A DNA stretch of 64,000 bases. It comes from Chaetoceros tenuissimus. Its lineage: Eukaryota > Bacillariophyta > Thalassiosirophyceae > Chaetocerotales > Chaetocerotaceae. Position 1 is the first letter of the stretch, and each line of letters starts with the position of its first letter. Location: contig BLLK01000069.1 in the NCBI GenBank assembly GCA_021927905.1, positions 372,001 to 436,000 of the forward strand. Reading direction: 5' to 3'. The notes below the pieces were generated by a model. That model saw only the letters and a list, made by a program, of their open reading frames with translations, searched no databases and had not been told where the DNA came from. Positions 20,632 through 31,800 of the stretch are shown piece after piece. The translations under genes were made by a program, and so were the position numbers.

Positions 20632-22126
20632 ATGGGCAAGAAGAGTAAGCGTCGTGGAGGTAACAGAAACCTACCGAACCAAGTTCAAAGGAAAAGAGTT
20701 GTAGAAGGAAATTCAAATGGTGAGTCTAGTTCTTCAAGAAGCCATTCTTTACTATCACCAATCTACAAAGCTAACATTCGACTCGTTAGAGCTAGAGAAA
20801 TTTCTGAGAATTGAAAGGAATGTACTGGCTCTAATTGATGAGGGAGTTGACCTGGCTGAATCTTATTTGTATTCGGCAGCAAATTGCAAATATTCCAAGG
20901 CACTTTCTATAATTGAGTCTGAAAAAGAGATGCTCCTGCAAAATCATTTCGAATTTTATCATCGTGCTTATGCTTTGCAGTATATTAATACTATGATGCT
21001 GTATTGTACAGAAAGGAGGTTTGAGGAAATGATAGATCTATATACAAAAGCACCCTTCGAATATGAAGATGAAGAAGCTGCTGTCACTGTCGCTATAGCT
21101 GTAAGGACTTTGGATTACAATCTTGCTCTCATGGTCACAGGCAAACTAGACGCATCTCAAGCAGCTCTTGCACTCCATAAATTTACATTTACAAAAGAGG
21201 GAATCTCAATGATAAAAGGAATTTGGCAGCCTTATATTTTCGAGTTCTGCCGGCTAAAAAAATGGGATGAGGCTCTAGACCTCAACAACAGAGTGGGCAA
21301 TGATCTTGATAGTTGTACACAGGTGTGCAACTCTCATTTTATTCGCGTGATGATATACGTCGAGAGATACCGAGTTGAGGCATTGAAAAGGCCAAGAACT
21401 CAAAGGAACAAGATGTCAGTCTCTTTATACAAATACTTATCTATCGAGATGTACAATGCTATGAAAAATATGAATGTTTCCCCCCACAGCTATTACATGT
21501 ATCTGCTTTATCTCCAGTGGTTGTACCTTAACCGAAACGGAACTTCTACATCTGAGGCAGTCATCAAGGGGCATAGAAAGCTAAGGGGGAAATCGTCATC
21601 GAATACGCACGTCAAATTTTGTTACAAATGTAGAGAAGAAACTTTAATCTCAGAATCAACTCTACTTTGCAATAGCTGTCAAGAGAACGAATTATCTCGA
21701 ATGTTGGGGAAATCTCTTGCACACTACGTGGACAAGATACTTCCTATACATGTGACCTCGAACTCTTGCTCCTGTTGCTTAGCCAAGCTACCAGAAGAAT
21801 CAACTCTAGTTTGCAGCGGGTGTAGAGTAGCATGTTTCTGCAGCCTTGACCACCAGCGTACTTCATGGAAGAAAGATACGAGAGGACTAGGGATAGGTCA
21901 CAAGATGTTATGTCCACTGCTAAAGGCTCATCGGAAATATAAGGATGCAAAGAGAATACAAAAAGACAATGTAAAAGAATACCTTTTACGGTTTGACAGA
22001 GAATGCGAAATTTTTTTTTCAAAGACTTTGGGTCTTGAGGATCTCTGCTTTTCTAAAGAATTTGTAGATCAGAATGACGAAGGATACATAGGTCTAATTA
22101 CGAAAAGCTTTACAAATGCAGTGTGA
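20632..22126 (+). CDS. MYND-finger protein, two exons
   Basis: The start MGKKSKRRGGNRNLPNQ (20632) lies in a different frame from the main body. They are joined by a 70-bp intron, 20720-20789, with donor GTGAGT, a CTAAC branch-like site and acceptor CGTTAG. Exon 2 is 20790-22126, giving about 474 residues with no stop at the junction. The body is helical (tetratricopeptide-like), followed by a Cys cluster (FCYKCREE, LCNSCQ) and a MYND finger (CSCCLAKL, CSGCRVACFCSLDHQ, GHKMLC). It belongs to the MYND group common in diatoms. A nuclear signal is suggested by KKSKRR. The promoter block is shared with the ankyrin-like gene downstream. Confidence 0.8.
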
Positions 22127-23284
22127 AGAGGAATGAAGCCTGAACACTACTGCAGTGTTATACAAATCGATTTCCTCTCTATAGTAGGTTGTCGTGGGGA
22201 AGATAGGAATGTTCGAGAATTTTTTCTAAATCTACTATAAACAGACGCAAATAGAATAGCTTTTTATTCTTTTTTCCCAATGCAATATTCTTTGAATCGT
22301 ACTTGTATTGAGTGGAAATCTTCTTTGCTTCTTGTTCATGTGAGCAAGATCTCCATGTACCTGTGAAAGATTTCAATGAGAACCAAGTGCCAACCCATGG
22401 TACAACTTTCCTCCACTCGCTTCGAGTGAATGATGTAGGCAAAGATAAGAATCCGAAACAAACCTCGTTTGGGTAATGCTGGAGATATGAATAGTCTAAT
22501 ATTGATTAGTGACAAATGGAGCATCTCGAACTATTTTGGAAAGAACTATGATGATGATCTTGTTGAAAGAGAAGAAACAAAACAAAATGGATTATGCTGA
22601 GATTTCCTCTGGAGGAATTCCAAACAGTTTGTACCAATGAAAAGGGATTCTTTGCAAGAGGTAAAAAGCAATTGCCTTATTGAATACAAATGCATTAATT
22701 TACGGTGACGGGCTGGTTGTAAAACGAGCGATTCTGCAGTTGATTTTGAGGTTTCATAAAAATGTACAGCTTATTTACTCTGTTACTGTCAGGTCAAAAC
22801 AGTTGCAATGATACATATTACTGTAAGGGCAATGCGTATTCTCATAGCCATAGTATTTTGACGTAAATAGAAAATGAACTCTTCAACGATTTGGTTTCTT
22901 TCCATTCCAGAATTGACATCTGTATCATTTGATTGTGGTAACATTGAATTCGTTCAATTGAAAAACAGTGTTTTGTAAAGCGAAGGGTGAAAATATATAG
23001 GAGCTCTTTCTCACTTGAGGCCATTTTTGTTTCTTGTCTAAAAATTTTCAAGTGGGACTGAGGTTCCTATGGCTTCTTTTTGTTCCTTTGCCGCCAAAGT
23101 ACTTTGGAATTTTCTCTTTCGTGAACTTTTAGTGAAAGTGCTAAGGTAGTCTGCATTATTTTTCAGATCCTCCATCGAATAGGAACCTAGTCTTCAACTA
23201 CTGCTTCTGAATAGAACAAGAGAATCAAATCTATTCCTTACGGCTACGCAATAAAAGCTCGAGACACTCATTATTAAAGCAACG
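22127..23284. other. Intergenic region
   Basis: A 1158-bp region with short minus-strand frames that show no recognisable content. Its last 230 bp include the shared promoter block B. Confidence 0.5.
23052..23115 (+). promoter_or_regulatory. Shared upstream block, copy B
   Basis: Matches 20443-20512: GTGGGACTG, GGCTTCTTTTTGTTCC, TTTGCCGCCAAAGTACTTTG, GAATTTTCT. It ends about 170 bp before the ATG of the ankyrin-like gene. The downstream AGAGAATC(A/G)AATC(T/C) near the start codon is also similar in both genes. Confidence 0.65.
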
Positions 23285-24565
23285 ATGAATGATTTCATGA
23301 AACTTGACTATGGGCTTGATCTTTTCGCAAAATTAAGATCTCTTTCGTCGGATCAATTCTACCAAGAGAGGCTGGAAGATATTCAGAAGTTGCGAGGCCA
23401 CATTCAGATTTTGAATCAATTAAAATCTGATGGAAAATGGGAGGACGAAGAGTTTTGGGGAAACTTACAAGAGTTTGTATCTTGTCGTTTAGAAGAAATT
23501 CCTGAAGGTGCTGGCTTTTTCAACGACAACATTAGAGATCCATTGTACGAACTAGCAGATATCGTTCACGAATCCATGACAAAGATGATTTGTTCCAGGC
23601 ATTACTGTTCAAATGAGGATTTTTGTAAACTTGCGAAGCAATTTTCAGATGATTTCTGGGAGTTTGAAAACGTTTGCGCTTGCGACGAAAATTATGAGCC
23701 TCTGATTTGTGTTGCAGCAAATCATGCTGGAATTGCACCAGAATATCTGTCGCTACTGCTCGAAATTGAACCATTACGTTATTGGGGTAAACCTTTCTTA
23801 TTGCGGCTTGTTACTTCTCATGAATCTGATGGAGTTGCTGCCGATGAAAATCGAGTGAATGCATTGAAAGAGCTGGTAAAGTTAGGTCTTTTGAAGAAAA
23901 AACATGTCTCTCGCACTCGCACGGACAATGAAAATCTTCTCGTAGACTGCGATGTGCGTTTTACCAAGGTATTTGACTTTTTAAGTAGCTTCGATCCCGA
24001 CTCTTTATTTACTATCTGGGAATCTTTTGGAGATATTGAAAAAACAACTCAATTCCTCGAGGCAGGTTTCAATCATTTCCCGAACGTTGGAGGTTTGTTA
24101 TTCCATAAGAATGAAGACGGAAAAACCACTGTTCTAGATAAAGCTTTTGAAATCTATGGAAAAAAGAAAGTAATGGAAATACTTCGTAAGATTCTTTCCC
24201 CCAAAAGTGACTATCCTATCCTTCACCATATCTTTAGCAAAGCTCCCCAATATAAAGATCTGTTCAGCGAGAAATTCGGATGGGCTCATGGTATCCTCAG
24301 AGATCACAATGGAAGAACGCTTCATCAAGCTGTTTTAGCAGCTGGACCAATGATTGTGAAAAAGAATGCAGTTCTTTTTACACAGCTTCAAGACAGTCAG
24401 ATCTTGGAGAAGGATCCCATCACAACCTTGTTTCCTTTTGCTGCGATGGCTGTAGGTGAGCATGGAGACCTACACAAGTGTTTCGAATTACTTCGTAGAC
24501 AGCCATCAGTACTCGAGAGAAAAGCAAGAATGAAAGGCTGTACCTTGAAAAGAAAGAGAGAATGA
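23285..24565 (+). CDS. Ankyrin-like repeat protein of diatom type
   Basis: A 426-residue protein from one exon. The C-terminal third has GILRDHNGRTLHQAVLAAG and LEKDPITTLFPFAAMAVGEH followed by CFELLRRQPSVLE. I recognise these as degenerate ankyrin-like repeats of a family expanded in diatoms. The N-terminal half is helical and acidic without a named domain. It ends in a basic KRKRE tail. It is probably a cytosolic or nuclear protein-binding scaffold; no enzymatic motif is present. Its promoter shares a block with the MYND gene at 20632. Confidence 0.7.
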   Translation: MNDFMKLDYGLDLFAKLRSLSSDQFYQERLEDIQKLRGHIQILNQLKSDGKWEDEEFWGNLQEFVSCRLEEIPEGAGFFNDNIRDPLYELADIVHESMTKMICSRHYCSNEDFCKLAKQFSDDFWEFENVCACDENYEPLICVAANHAGIAPEYLSLLLEIEPLRYWGKPFLLRLVTSHESDGVAADENRVNALKELVKLGLLKKKHVSRTRTDNENLLVDCDVRFTKVFDFLSSFDPDSLFTIWESFGDIEKTTQFLEAGFNHFPNVGGLLFHKNEDGKTTVLDKAFEIYGKKKVMEILRKILSPKSDYPILHHIFSKAPQYKDLFSEKFGWAHGILRDHNGRTLHQAVLAAGPMIVKKNAVLFTQLQDSQILEKDPITTLFPFAAMAVGEHGDLHKCFELLRRQPSVLERKARMKGCTLKRKRE

Positions 24566-24850
24566 AAGCAATTCATGCTCGTAGCGAGGTTGGTTATTTG
24601 AACGTTTGATGATTGTGAGGAGATTGGATTCTTTCTTGCACAAAATACATGATGATTACTAAGGTATTTATACCACTTCACGAAAAGAGAAAGTCTAGTT
24701 ACGACTCTTATTCCAATATGGTAATCTTCTAATTCTAGTTTTCTATAGCGACCTTCCATATTTAGTTGCAATTTTTATGCTGAAGCATCAACTTGAGCAT
24801 GAGCGCTTGAAACTACAGCTACAAAGATGGAAATTATCTTAAGCTTCAAT

Positions 24851-25714
24851 TTAAACTACAGCACCAAGTTGAAAGTGCCCCTCTTGATCTCCTACAAGCA
24901 TAACTTCATCTCGATCTTGAATAAAACGTTCAATTTCTTGTTGTAGATAAAGCGCTTCTTCCAAAGGGAGATGTTTTATAAATGCATTACGGATTCCACC
25001 GTAAAGCTCAAAATATACATCATATAATACAATCTGATTACCCTTTTTGTCGCTGTTTATGTTGCGCTTGCAGCAAACATCTTTTATATTCATACTTGTG
25101 AGATCCAATTCGCATTCTGTATCGTCTGTGAAGCACCTCGGACTTTTAAATGGGATTATATCCACAGTAAGAGAATCCGTTGTAACAGACAAATGAATAT
25201 TGTTAAATACTAATTGCATCCACCAATATGTCATCCCAAAACCTATCCATGTGTGAGGTAAAACCAAAATGACCAAACCCCAGCCTCCGATTGCACTACT
25301 CAACATGCAACCATTCCAAATCAGCACAAAAATTGTCGTAAAACATAGAGTGGGAAGCCGCTCATTTCCACGACAGCACTTCATTGTGAAGGTTATGCTA
25401 TCTTTATCCATTCTTGTAACTTGTATAGTATCTGGTTTAGGAACCTCATTTGCAGCTTTCAAATATGCTGGTGTGTTTACTGGGATTTCATTAGGAACCA
25501 GAATCTCCATCACCGCTACGTTTCTTCGATTTTACAGAGTGGCTCCTCCATTTCCAGTAAAAGTTTCAGATACAACTCTCGCTTCAGGAATTACTGCTAC
25601 TTCAGTTGCTTGAATAGCTCCTTTATTATGTTGAGAAATAGACAGCGAAGATGATTGAACCTCATTGGAGTTCGCTTCAAGTTTAGAGTATGGAACTTCT
25701 GATTCATTCCCCAT
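24851..25714 (-). CDS. Two-TM protein with an internal in-frame stop
   Basis: A 60-codon frame (25714-25532) and a 220-codon frame (25513-24851) lie in the same reading frame, separated by one TAA and six codons. No GT-AG pair fits: every candidate acceptor nearby needs phase 1 and no phase-1 donor exists upstream. Either the gene is recently disabled or the protein starts at the ATG at 25510. The body has two hydrophobic helices (TLCFTTIFVLIWNGCML and GWGLVILVLPHTWIGFG) and a soluble C-terminal domain ending in an acidic helix. The N-terminus (GNESEVPYSKLEANSNEVQ) is hydrophilic. The family has no known function that I can name. The ORF is intact downstream of the stop. Confidence 0.55.
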
Positions 25715-26251
25715 TCTATTTTATCCCAAAACAATGATTGCGCCAAGAATTTTGTCAAAAGATTGTTAATTAAAATTCACGCTAGATACAGGAATTATAC
25801 ATGATGATGAATTCACAAATAGCTTTACGAATATAGAGACATTGGATCGTGGAATCCACGAATAAAATTGGAACAGAAAAGAACAAGAAGAACAGTTTGA
25901 AGATCATCTTGGTATCTTTTCCCGGAGATCGATACTTATAGCTCTCGCAAAAGTATTCATCACTGACCAAGAAGTCTCGGTTTTAGCATACTTATTTGAT
26001 AAAGTTCTACAGTTTCTCATTCCAAGCTTTTCTTACTTACTTTATCCAGTCGAAAACTTAATAGCTAGACATCTGCTTCTTGCACTAACTTTCTCGTAAA
26101 TATCTAGTGTGATTGTTTTCTTTCAAACATTCCCAAATTATGATATTTTCAAGTATACTATTGGTCTTCCCCAAAGAAATAAACCTTGTTCACATCTTTT
26201 TCTTTCAAATGGATCCTCATAACTCCAATCCTAAAAAACTTGAAAATAATC
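25715..26251. other. Intergenic region
   Basis: A 537-bp AT-rich region containing the upstream part of one minus-strand gene and the 3' flank of another. Nothing specific was seen. Confidence 0.5.
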
Positions 26252-26632
26252 TCAATGATCGAACCAGCAATCTGGACGATAACATTGATCTCCAAAGCGA
26301 CATGGGCCTCTACTTCCTCCATTACGAGTTTGATATCCTTTTCCAGTATGAATTCTAGGGTTCTCAAAAATCTTTCTCGCCTCATTGATATCTACTTCTC
26401 TTCGAAATAATTGCGTTTTACCTTGTCTTGGATGTTCCAGATAGGATCCAACCGTACCCGTCGTCAACCAGAAGTTGAGACGTACAGCTCCACGTCTATA
26501 AGAAGCCATAGGTGCATTAGATGAGGATGTATCCAATTTTTCATAGCCAAACATGGAAGCTAGACGATCAAGATCTCTTTCGTTCAATGGGATTAATGGT
26601 ACTGCTACTGCAAATCCAGAAAATGCAATCAT
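26252..26632 (-). CDS. Small protein with C-terminal CCCH zinc finger
   Basis: A 126-residue protein from one exon. Residues about 45-95 contain RRGAVRLNFWLTTGTVGSYL and HPRQGKTQLFRREVD, a block I associate with a small diatom family. The last 16 residues form a CCCH finger, C-x5-C-x4-C-x3-H (CRFGDQCYRPDCWFDH), immediately followed by the stop. CCCH fingers usually bind RNA. The N-terminus is hydrophobic (IAFSGFAVAVPLIPL), but this is too short and soft to call a secretion signal. The gene is head-to-head with alpha-tubulin across 428 bp. Confidence 0.65.
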   Translation of the reverse strand: MIAFSGFAVAVPLIPLNERDLDRLASMFGYEKLDTSSSNAPMASYRRGAVRLNFWLTTGTVGSYLEHPRQGKTQLFRREVDINEARKIFENPRIHTGKGYQTRNGGSRGPCRFGDQCYRPDCWFDH

Positions 26633-27060
26633 GATTTGTTCCTGTGTTATTATTGAATAAAATTTTATTCAAGGTTACTATCAGCTATTTTTTGTTTGCT
26701 TAGATTTTTTATAAGCTTGCTTGAGATGATGTAATAACCACATTGAACATAGTATCTTCTCAAGCATTTTTTCTTTGAAAAAAAGGTATCTTTGATCTTT
26801 GACTGGCTAATGAGTGTCAAGTAGGCTTCTTATGCTCATAACCTCATGAACCATCACGACCAAGTACTGAAAAAACCAAATGATGATTCAAAAGCACGCG
26901 CGAACATATCTTTTTCACACGATTAGGCATATTTCAGTACCATCCTAACGGAAATATGTGTTTTGGTGCGATTGATCGCCAGAATCTGTGCGGTACATTG
27001 TGCAAAACATAAACGACAAGAAGCTCTCATAAAAACTAGAAACCCTCAAATACAATCAAA
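26633..27060. promoter_or_regulatory. Divergent promoter region, CCCH gene / alpha-tubulin
   Basis: A 428-bp AT-rich intergenic region. The last 60 bp before the tubulin ATG are A-rich, typical of a leader. No defined element was identified. Confidence 0.4.
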
Positions 27061-28425
27061 ATGGGAAGAGAACTATTGAGTATTCACATTGGACAAGCAG
27101 GTCTTGCTGTAGGTAACTCCTGTTGGGAGCTTTACTGCCTCGAGCACGGAATCAGCCCTGATGGAAAGATGCCAGGAGATACCTCTGTAGGAGTTGAAGA
27201 TGCTGCATACAACACCTTCTTCGGAGAGACCCAAAACGGCAAGCACGTTCCTCGTGCTGTTATGGTTGATCTTGAGCCAACTGTATGTGACTCCATCCGT
27301 ACTGGAGCATACCGTGAGTTGTACCACCCTGAGTCCATCATCTCTGGAAAGGAGGATGCTGCAAATAACTACGCTCGTGGTCACTACACCATTGGAAAGG
27401 ATATCATCGATACCGTTGTAGACAAGGTCCGCAAGATGTCTGATAACTGCTCTGCTCTTCAGGGATTCCTTATCTTCCACTCCACTGGAGGAGGAACTGG
27501 ATCTGGTCTCGGATCTCTTCTTCTTGAGCGTCTTGCTGTTGACTTCTCTCGTAAGACCAAGATGAGTTTCACCATCACTCCATCCCCACAGGTATCTACC
27601 GCTGTTGTTGAGCCATACAACGCTGTACTCTCTACCCACTCCCTTCTTGAGTACTCTGACCTTACCTTCAACCTTGATAACGAGGCTCTTTACAACGTAT
27701 GCCGTACCTCTCTTGACATCGAGCGTCCATCTTACCAGAACATTAACAGACTCGTTGCTCAGGTTGTTTCTTCCTTGACTGCATCTCTTCGTTTCGCTGG
27801 ATCCTTGAACGTTGACATTAACGATTTCCCAACCGTTCTCGTTCCATACCCACGTCTTCACATGCTCATCTCTGCATATGCACCTCTCATGTCACGTGAG
27901 AAGGCATACCACGAGACCTTCTCTGTAGCTGAGTTGACCACTTCCGTAATGACTGAGCCAACTTCCCTTCTTACCAAGTGCGACCCAACCCACGGAAAGT
28001 TCATGTCTTGTTGCCTCATGTACCGTGGAGATGTTACCCCATCTGACGTTAAGACCACCATGGCTACCGTTAAGAACAAGCGTACTGTTCAGTTCGTTGA
28101 CTGGTGCCCAACTGGATTCAAGACCGGAATCAACACTCAGCCACCATTCGAGGTTCCAGATGGAGACATTGCAAAGACCAAGCGTGCATGTTGTATGGTT
28201 GCTAACAACACTGCAATTGCTGAGACTCTTTCCCGCATCGACCACAAGTTCGATCTTATGTACGCAAAGCGTGCTTTCGTTCACTGGTACGTTGGTGAGG
28301 GTATGGAAGAGGGAGAGTTCTCTGAGGCTCGTGAGGATCTTGCTGCTCTTGAGAAGGATTACGAAGAGGTTGCAATGGATACCGCTGATGATGAGGAGGA
28401 TGAGGAATACGGTGAGGAGTACTAA
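27061..28425 (+). CDS. TUBA: Alpha-tubulin (divergent)
   Basis: An intronless 454-residue gene. The GTP-binding tubulin signature GGGTGSGLG is intact, as are [24 protein letters not shown] and the alpha-specific C-terminal region [19 protein letters not shown]. The acidic tail ends EEYGEEY with a terminal Tyr, so detyrosination is possible. The start is MGRE rather than MREC/MREI, with an added Gly. The luminal loop that carries Lys40 in other alpha-tubulins reads KMPGDTSVG and lacks that lysine. The codon choice is strikingly biased (TTC, ATC, CGT, CTT, ACC) compared with all neighbours, as expected for very high expression. Function: microtubule subunit pairing with beta-tubulin. Confidence 0.97.
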   Translation: MGRELLSIHIGQAGLAVGNSCWELYCLEHGISPDGKMPGDTSVGVEDAAYNTFFGETQNGKHVPRAVMVDLEPTVCDSIRTGAYRELYHPESIISGKEDAANNYARGHYTIGKDIIDTVVDKVRKMSDNCSALQGFLIFHSTGGGTGSGLGSLLLERLAVDFSRKTKMSFTITPSPQVSTAVVEPYNAVLSTHSLLEYSDLTFNLDNEALYNVCRTSLDIERPSYQNINRLVAQVVSSLTASLRFAGSLNVDINDFPTVLVPYPRLHMLISAYAPLMSREKAYHETFSVAELTTSVMTEPTSLLTKCDPTHGKFMSCCLMYRGDVTPSDVKTTMATVKNKRTVQFVDWCPTGFKTGINTQPPFEVPDGDIAKTKRACCMVANNTAIAETLSRIDHKFDLMYAKRAFVHWYVGEGMEEGEFSEAREDLAALEKDYEEVAMDTADDEEDEEYGEEY

Positions 28426-28817
28426 ACACACTCTTTGTTGCCTTGGACATTCTTGATTCAAAAAGTCTATGACCGTTTCTCCTGTTTTGATACTAAGTCC
28501 TTATCATGAGGACGTTAGTTTATCGTTTTAAAGTAATGCTTTTTCTAAAACTAAAGAGTCATGGCTTTCTTTGAATTGTATTTTAAAATATTCCTATTTT
28601 AGATTGTGTGCTCATCAACATCGAATTATGAAGTTATCCAAAGGGTCCAGAAACGAGATAACAAATTTTTAAGCTTTGCTTCTGGATCTGTTTATTTAGA
28701 TGGAGTCGAGTCGAGTGAGTCGATTCGAGTCTACTCTAGATGGAAAAAATCAAATTGAAAATTCTTTTTTATTTTTTTAAAGTTGGATGATAAAAACATA
28801 GATGAGGTTTTACTTTT
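28426..28817. other. Intergenic, convergent 3' ends
   Basis: A 392-bp region between the ends of two convergent genes. It contains a GAGTCGAGTC-type simple repeat at about 28705-28735 and a T-rich run near 28766-28782. Confidence 0.5.
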
Positions 28818-31800
28818 CTAGGAACATCCACGCATGAAAGCAGGTCCACTATTCACACATGTTCCACAGCATGCAGCGCCAGTAGAGGCACAAGCCGCAC
28901 ACTTTGGTACCGATGGTTCTTCCTTCTTAGGTTCCTCTTTCTTAGGTTCCTCTTTTTCTTTTGGTTTACACACTCCTCGTCTACGTCTCTTGCCTTTTTT
29001 CAATCCCCTTTCTTTCATGTCTTCACGTACCCATTCACAATTTCCTGTACATTTTCGTTTTCTTGTTACAGACGAGCATTCGAGTGTTGTATCTGATGCT
29101 TCAATCAAACTATCGCTTGCTTCAATGCTGCTAGCAGGACATACTCCATTGAGATCTTTTACTTCACCCGACCCGTAACTACCATCACCTGACACTTGCA
29201 CAGTACCATCAAAACTGAGTTGATAGTTTCCTTCTCCATAGCTGCAACAAATACCATCGCCATAGGAATCAGAGATTTGGAATTGATATGGACTACTACT
29301 CTCCACACAGATATAGTCAGTGTGATCAGTCTCCGTCTGTGTATAAGAGCCGGTGGCCACCACATCACCAGCACATGTCTTAATTGCCCAACTGGTCTCT
29401 GAAGGATACCTGTCAGTTCGCAAATCGACGGCGATTCTCTTCTCCCCTGGTCCACATTTGCACACTAATTTTCCATCAATAAAGTCTTCGCCGTGGTCAC
29501 AAGGTTCAGGTTGAAGAGGTTTGGTCTCGCTAGATCCAAACGATCCGCCAGACAAAACAGTATTGCCATTCACATTCACAGTATAAGATCCGGAGCCATA
29601 CGAACAACAGATACCGTCACCGTAGGAATCATTTATGGTGAAACTTAAACTTGTCCAATCATCCACGCATACTTCTTCGGAAATTGTGTCGCCACTGGTT
29701 GTATAACCACTACCAGACAAAACTACAGTTGAGGTAGCATCAGTAAGCTGCCACGAAGTCTCAGCTGGATAATTATCCATAACAATTATTACTTCAACAG
29801 TATCACAGCCTTGCGATAACGATGGTGAGCTCGTCACGGCAACAGTTGGAGCATTGGTTGGCTAGATAAGAAAAAAAAGGTTATTTAGAGGGGTAGGAAT
29901 AGATAGATATATTACTTCATAGAAATTGGATACTTACTGCACTCGTTAGACTGCTTGTGGGAGCGAATGTCGGGGAATTAGTGGGTGCTGAAGTTGGTGA
30001 AGATGTCGGGGCATTAGTGGGTGCTGAAGTTGGTTGATAAGACGGGCTCGAAGAAGGCTTGTCACTGCTCATTGAAGGTGCTGCAGAAGGACTAGCAAAT
30101 GGACTAGCTGATGGTGCATCACTGCTCATTGAAGGTGCTGCAGAAGGACTAGCAAATGGACTAGCTGATGGTGCATCACTGCTCATTGAAGGTGTTGCAG
30201 ATGGACTTGCAAATGGACTAGCTGATGGTGCATCACTGCTCATTGAAGGAGCTGCAGATGGACTTGCAAATGGACTAGCTGATGGTGCATCACTGCTCAT
30301 TGAAGGTGCTGCAGAAGGACTAGCAAATGGACTAGCTGATGGTGCATCACTGCTCATTGAAGGAGCTGCAGATGGACTAGCAAATGGACTAGCTGATGGT
30401 GCATCACTGCTCATTGAAGGTGCTGCAGAAGGACTAGCAAATGGACTAGCTGATGGTGCATCACTGCTCATTGAAGGTGCTGCAGAAGGACTAGCAAATG
30501 GACTAGCTGATGGTGCATCACTGCTCATTGAAGGTGTTGCAGATGGACTTGCAAATGGACTAGCTGATGGTGCATCACTGCTCATTGAAGGAGCTGCAGA
30601 AGGACTAGCAAATGGACTAGCTGATGGTGCATCACTGCTCATTGAAGGTGTTGCAGAAGGACTTGACAACGGACTCGAAGAAGGCTTGTCACTGCTCATT
30701 GAAGGTGCTGCAGATGGACTAACAAATGGACTAGATAAACAATTTCCTTTGAATTTGATCCATTCTAATAGTGGTGACGATGCCCCAGCAGGATTTTGAA
30801 AAGTCAAAGTATTCAGGCCTTCTTGAAAGCCCGAAAGACCTGCTAACACCTTTGTCGACGAAGTTCCTCCTGCATTACACCAAGCTCCTGTTTCGCTTGA
30901 ATCAAAGATCTGACTGCTTTCGCTGTTGACAAATATATGCATTGTACGATTGGCTCCAGACAAATAACTCACTTCAACATCGACATCTGTACATTCAAGG
31001 CCGACGGTGAATGTTACATATCCAGTATCATGAAATCTCCTGAAAATTAGTTAGGGTTGCGTGAGTATATTTCTTCATACATAACTTTGACTTCTACCAA
31101 AATTTGTGGATTGAACGATAGTCTTCTCTCATAACGTACCTAATCATGTTTGTATTTGTTCCAGCGCAATTGACGAGTTCTGCACTACCACCATATTCAA
31201 CACCAGATTGATCGACGAAAATTTGAATAGGTGCATTTGACGGACTGACTGAGCTACCAACACTTGGATTTTCTGAAGGTAACCAAGAAGGACGGTCTGA
31301 TCGATATTTGGTTGGTGCTATTGACAAAGAAGGTAATGGAGAAGGCATGATTTGATTCTTGCTTGGCTGAGCTGATGGGTCTAAAGAAGGTAGATTGCTT
31401 ATTTTCTCCGTAGGGGCAATTGATGGTAATAAAGAATGTAGAAGACTTGGTTTCTCACTAGGAAAGTAAGAAGGACTAGCAAATGGACTAGAAGATGGTG
31501 TATTAGTGCTCATTGAAGGTACTGCAGATGGATTCGATGTCGGAGCAATAGACGGCTTGTCACTACTGAATGAAGGAGATGAACTGGGACTAGCAAATGG
31601 ACTAGACGATGGTGCATCACTGCTCATTGAAGGAACCTCAGATGGACTTTCTGTTGGTGAGCTTGTAGGCTAGATAAAAAAGAAATAGTCAGATGATACA
31701 ATGATGAAGAAGCCAATTATACTTCCATGGACATATTTTCCATCCACAAAGTACTTACGCTTGAAGTCGGTGCTGCAGTCGGAGGAATTGTTGGTGCCTG

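Noticed and set aside
27073-27861. A 262-codon minus-strand frame across alpha-tubulin.
   Set aside because: It is an antisense shadow caused by the strong codon bias of the tubulin gene, with no domain and no start context.
30059-30799. A 246-codon plus-strand frame of Leu/Ile/Gly/Ala repeats across the minisatellite.
   Set aside because: It exists only because the repeat unit is a multiple of three with no stops on the opposite strand. The minus-strand exon is supported by splice sites and sequence type.
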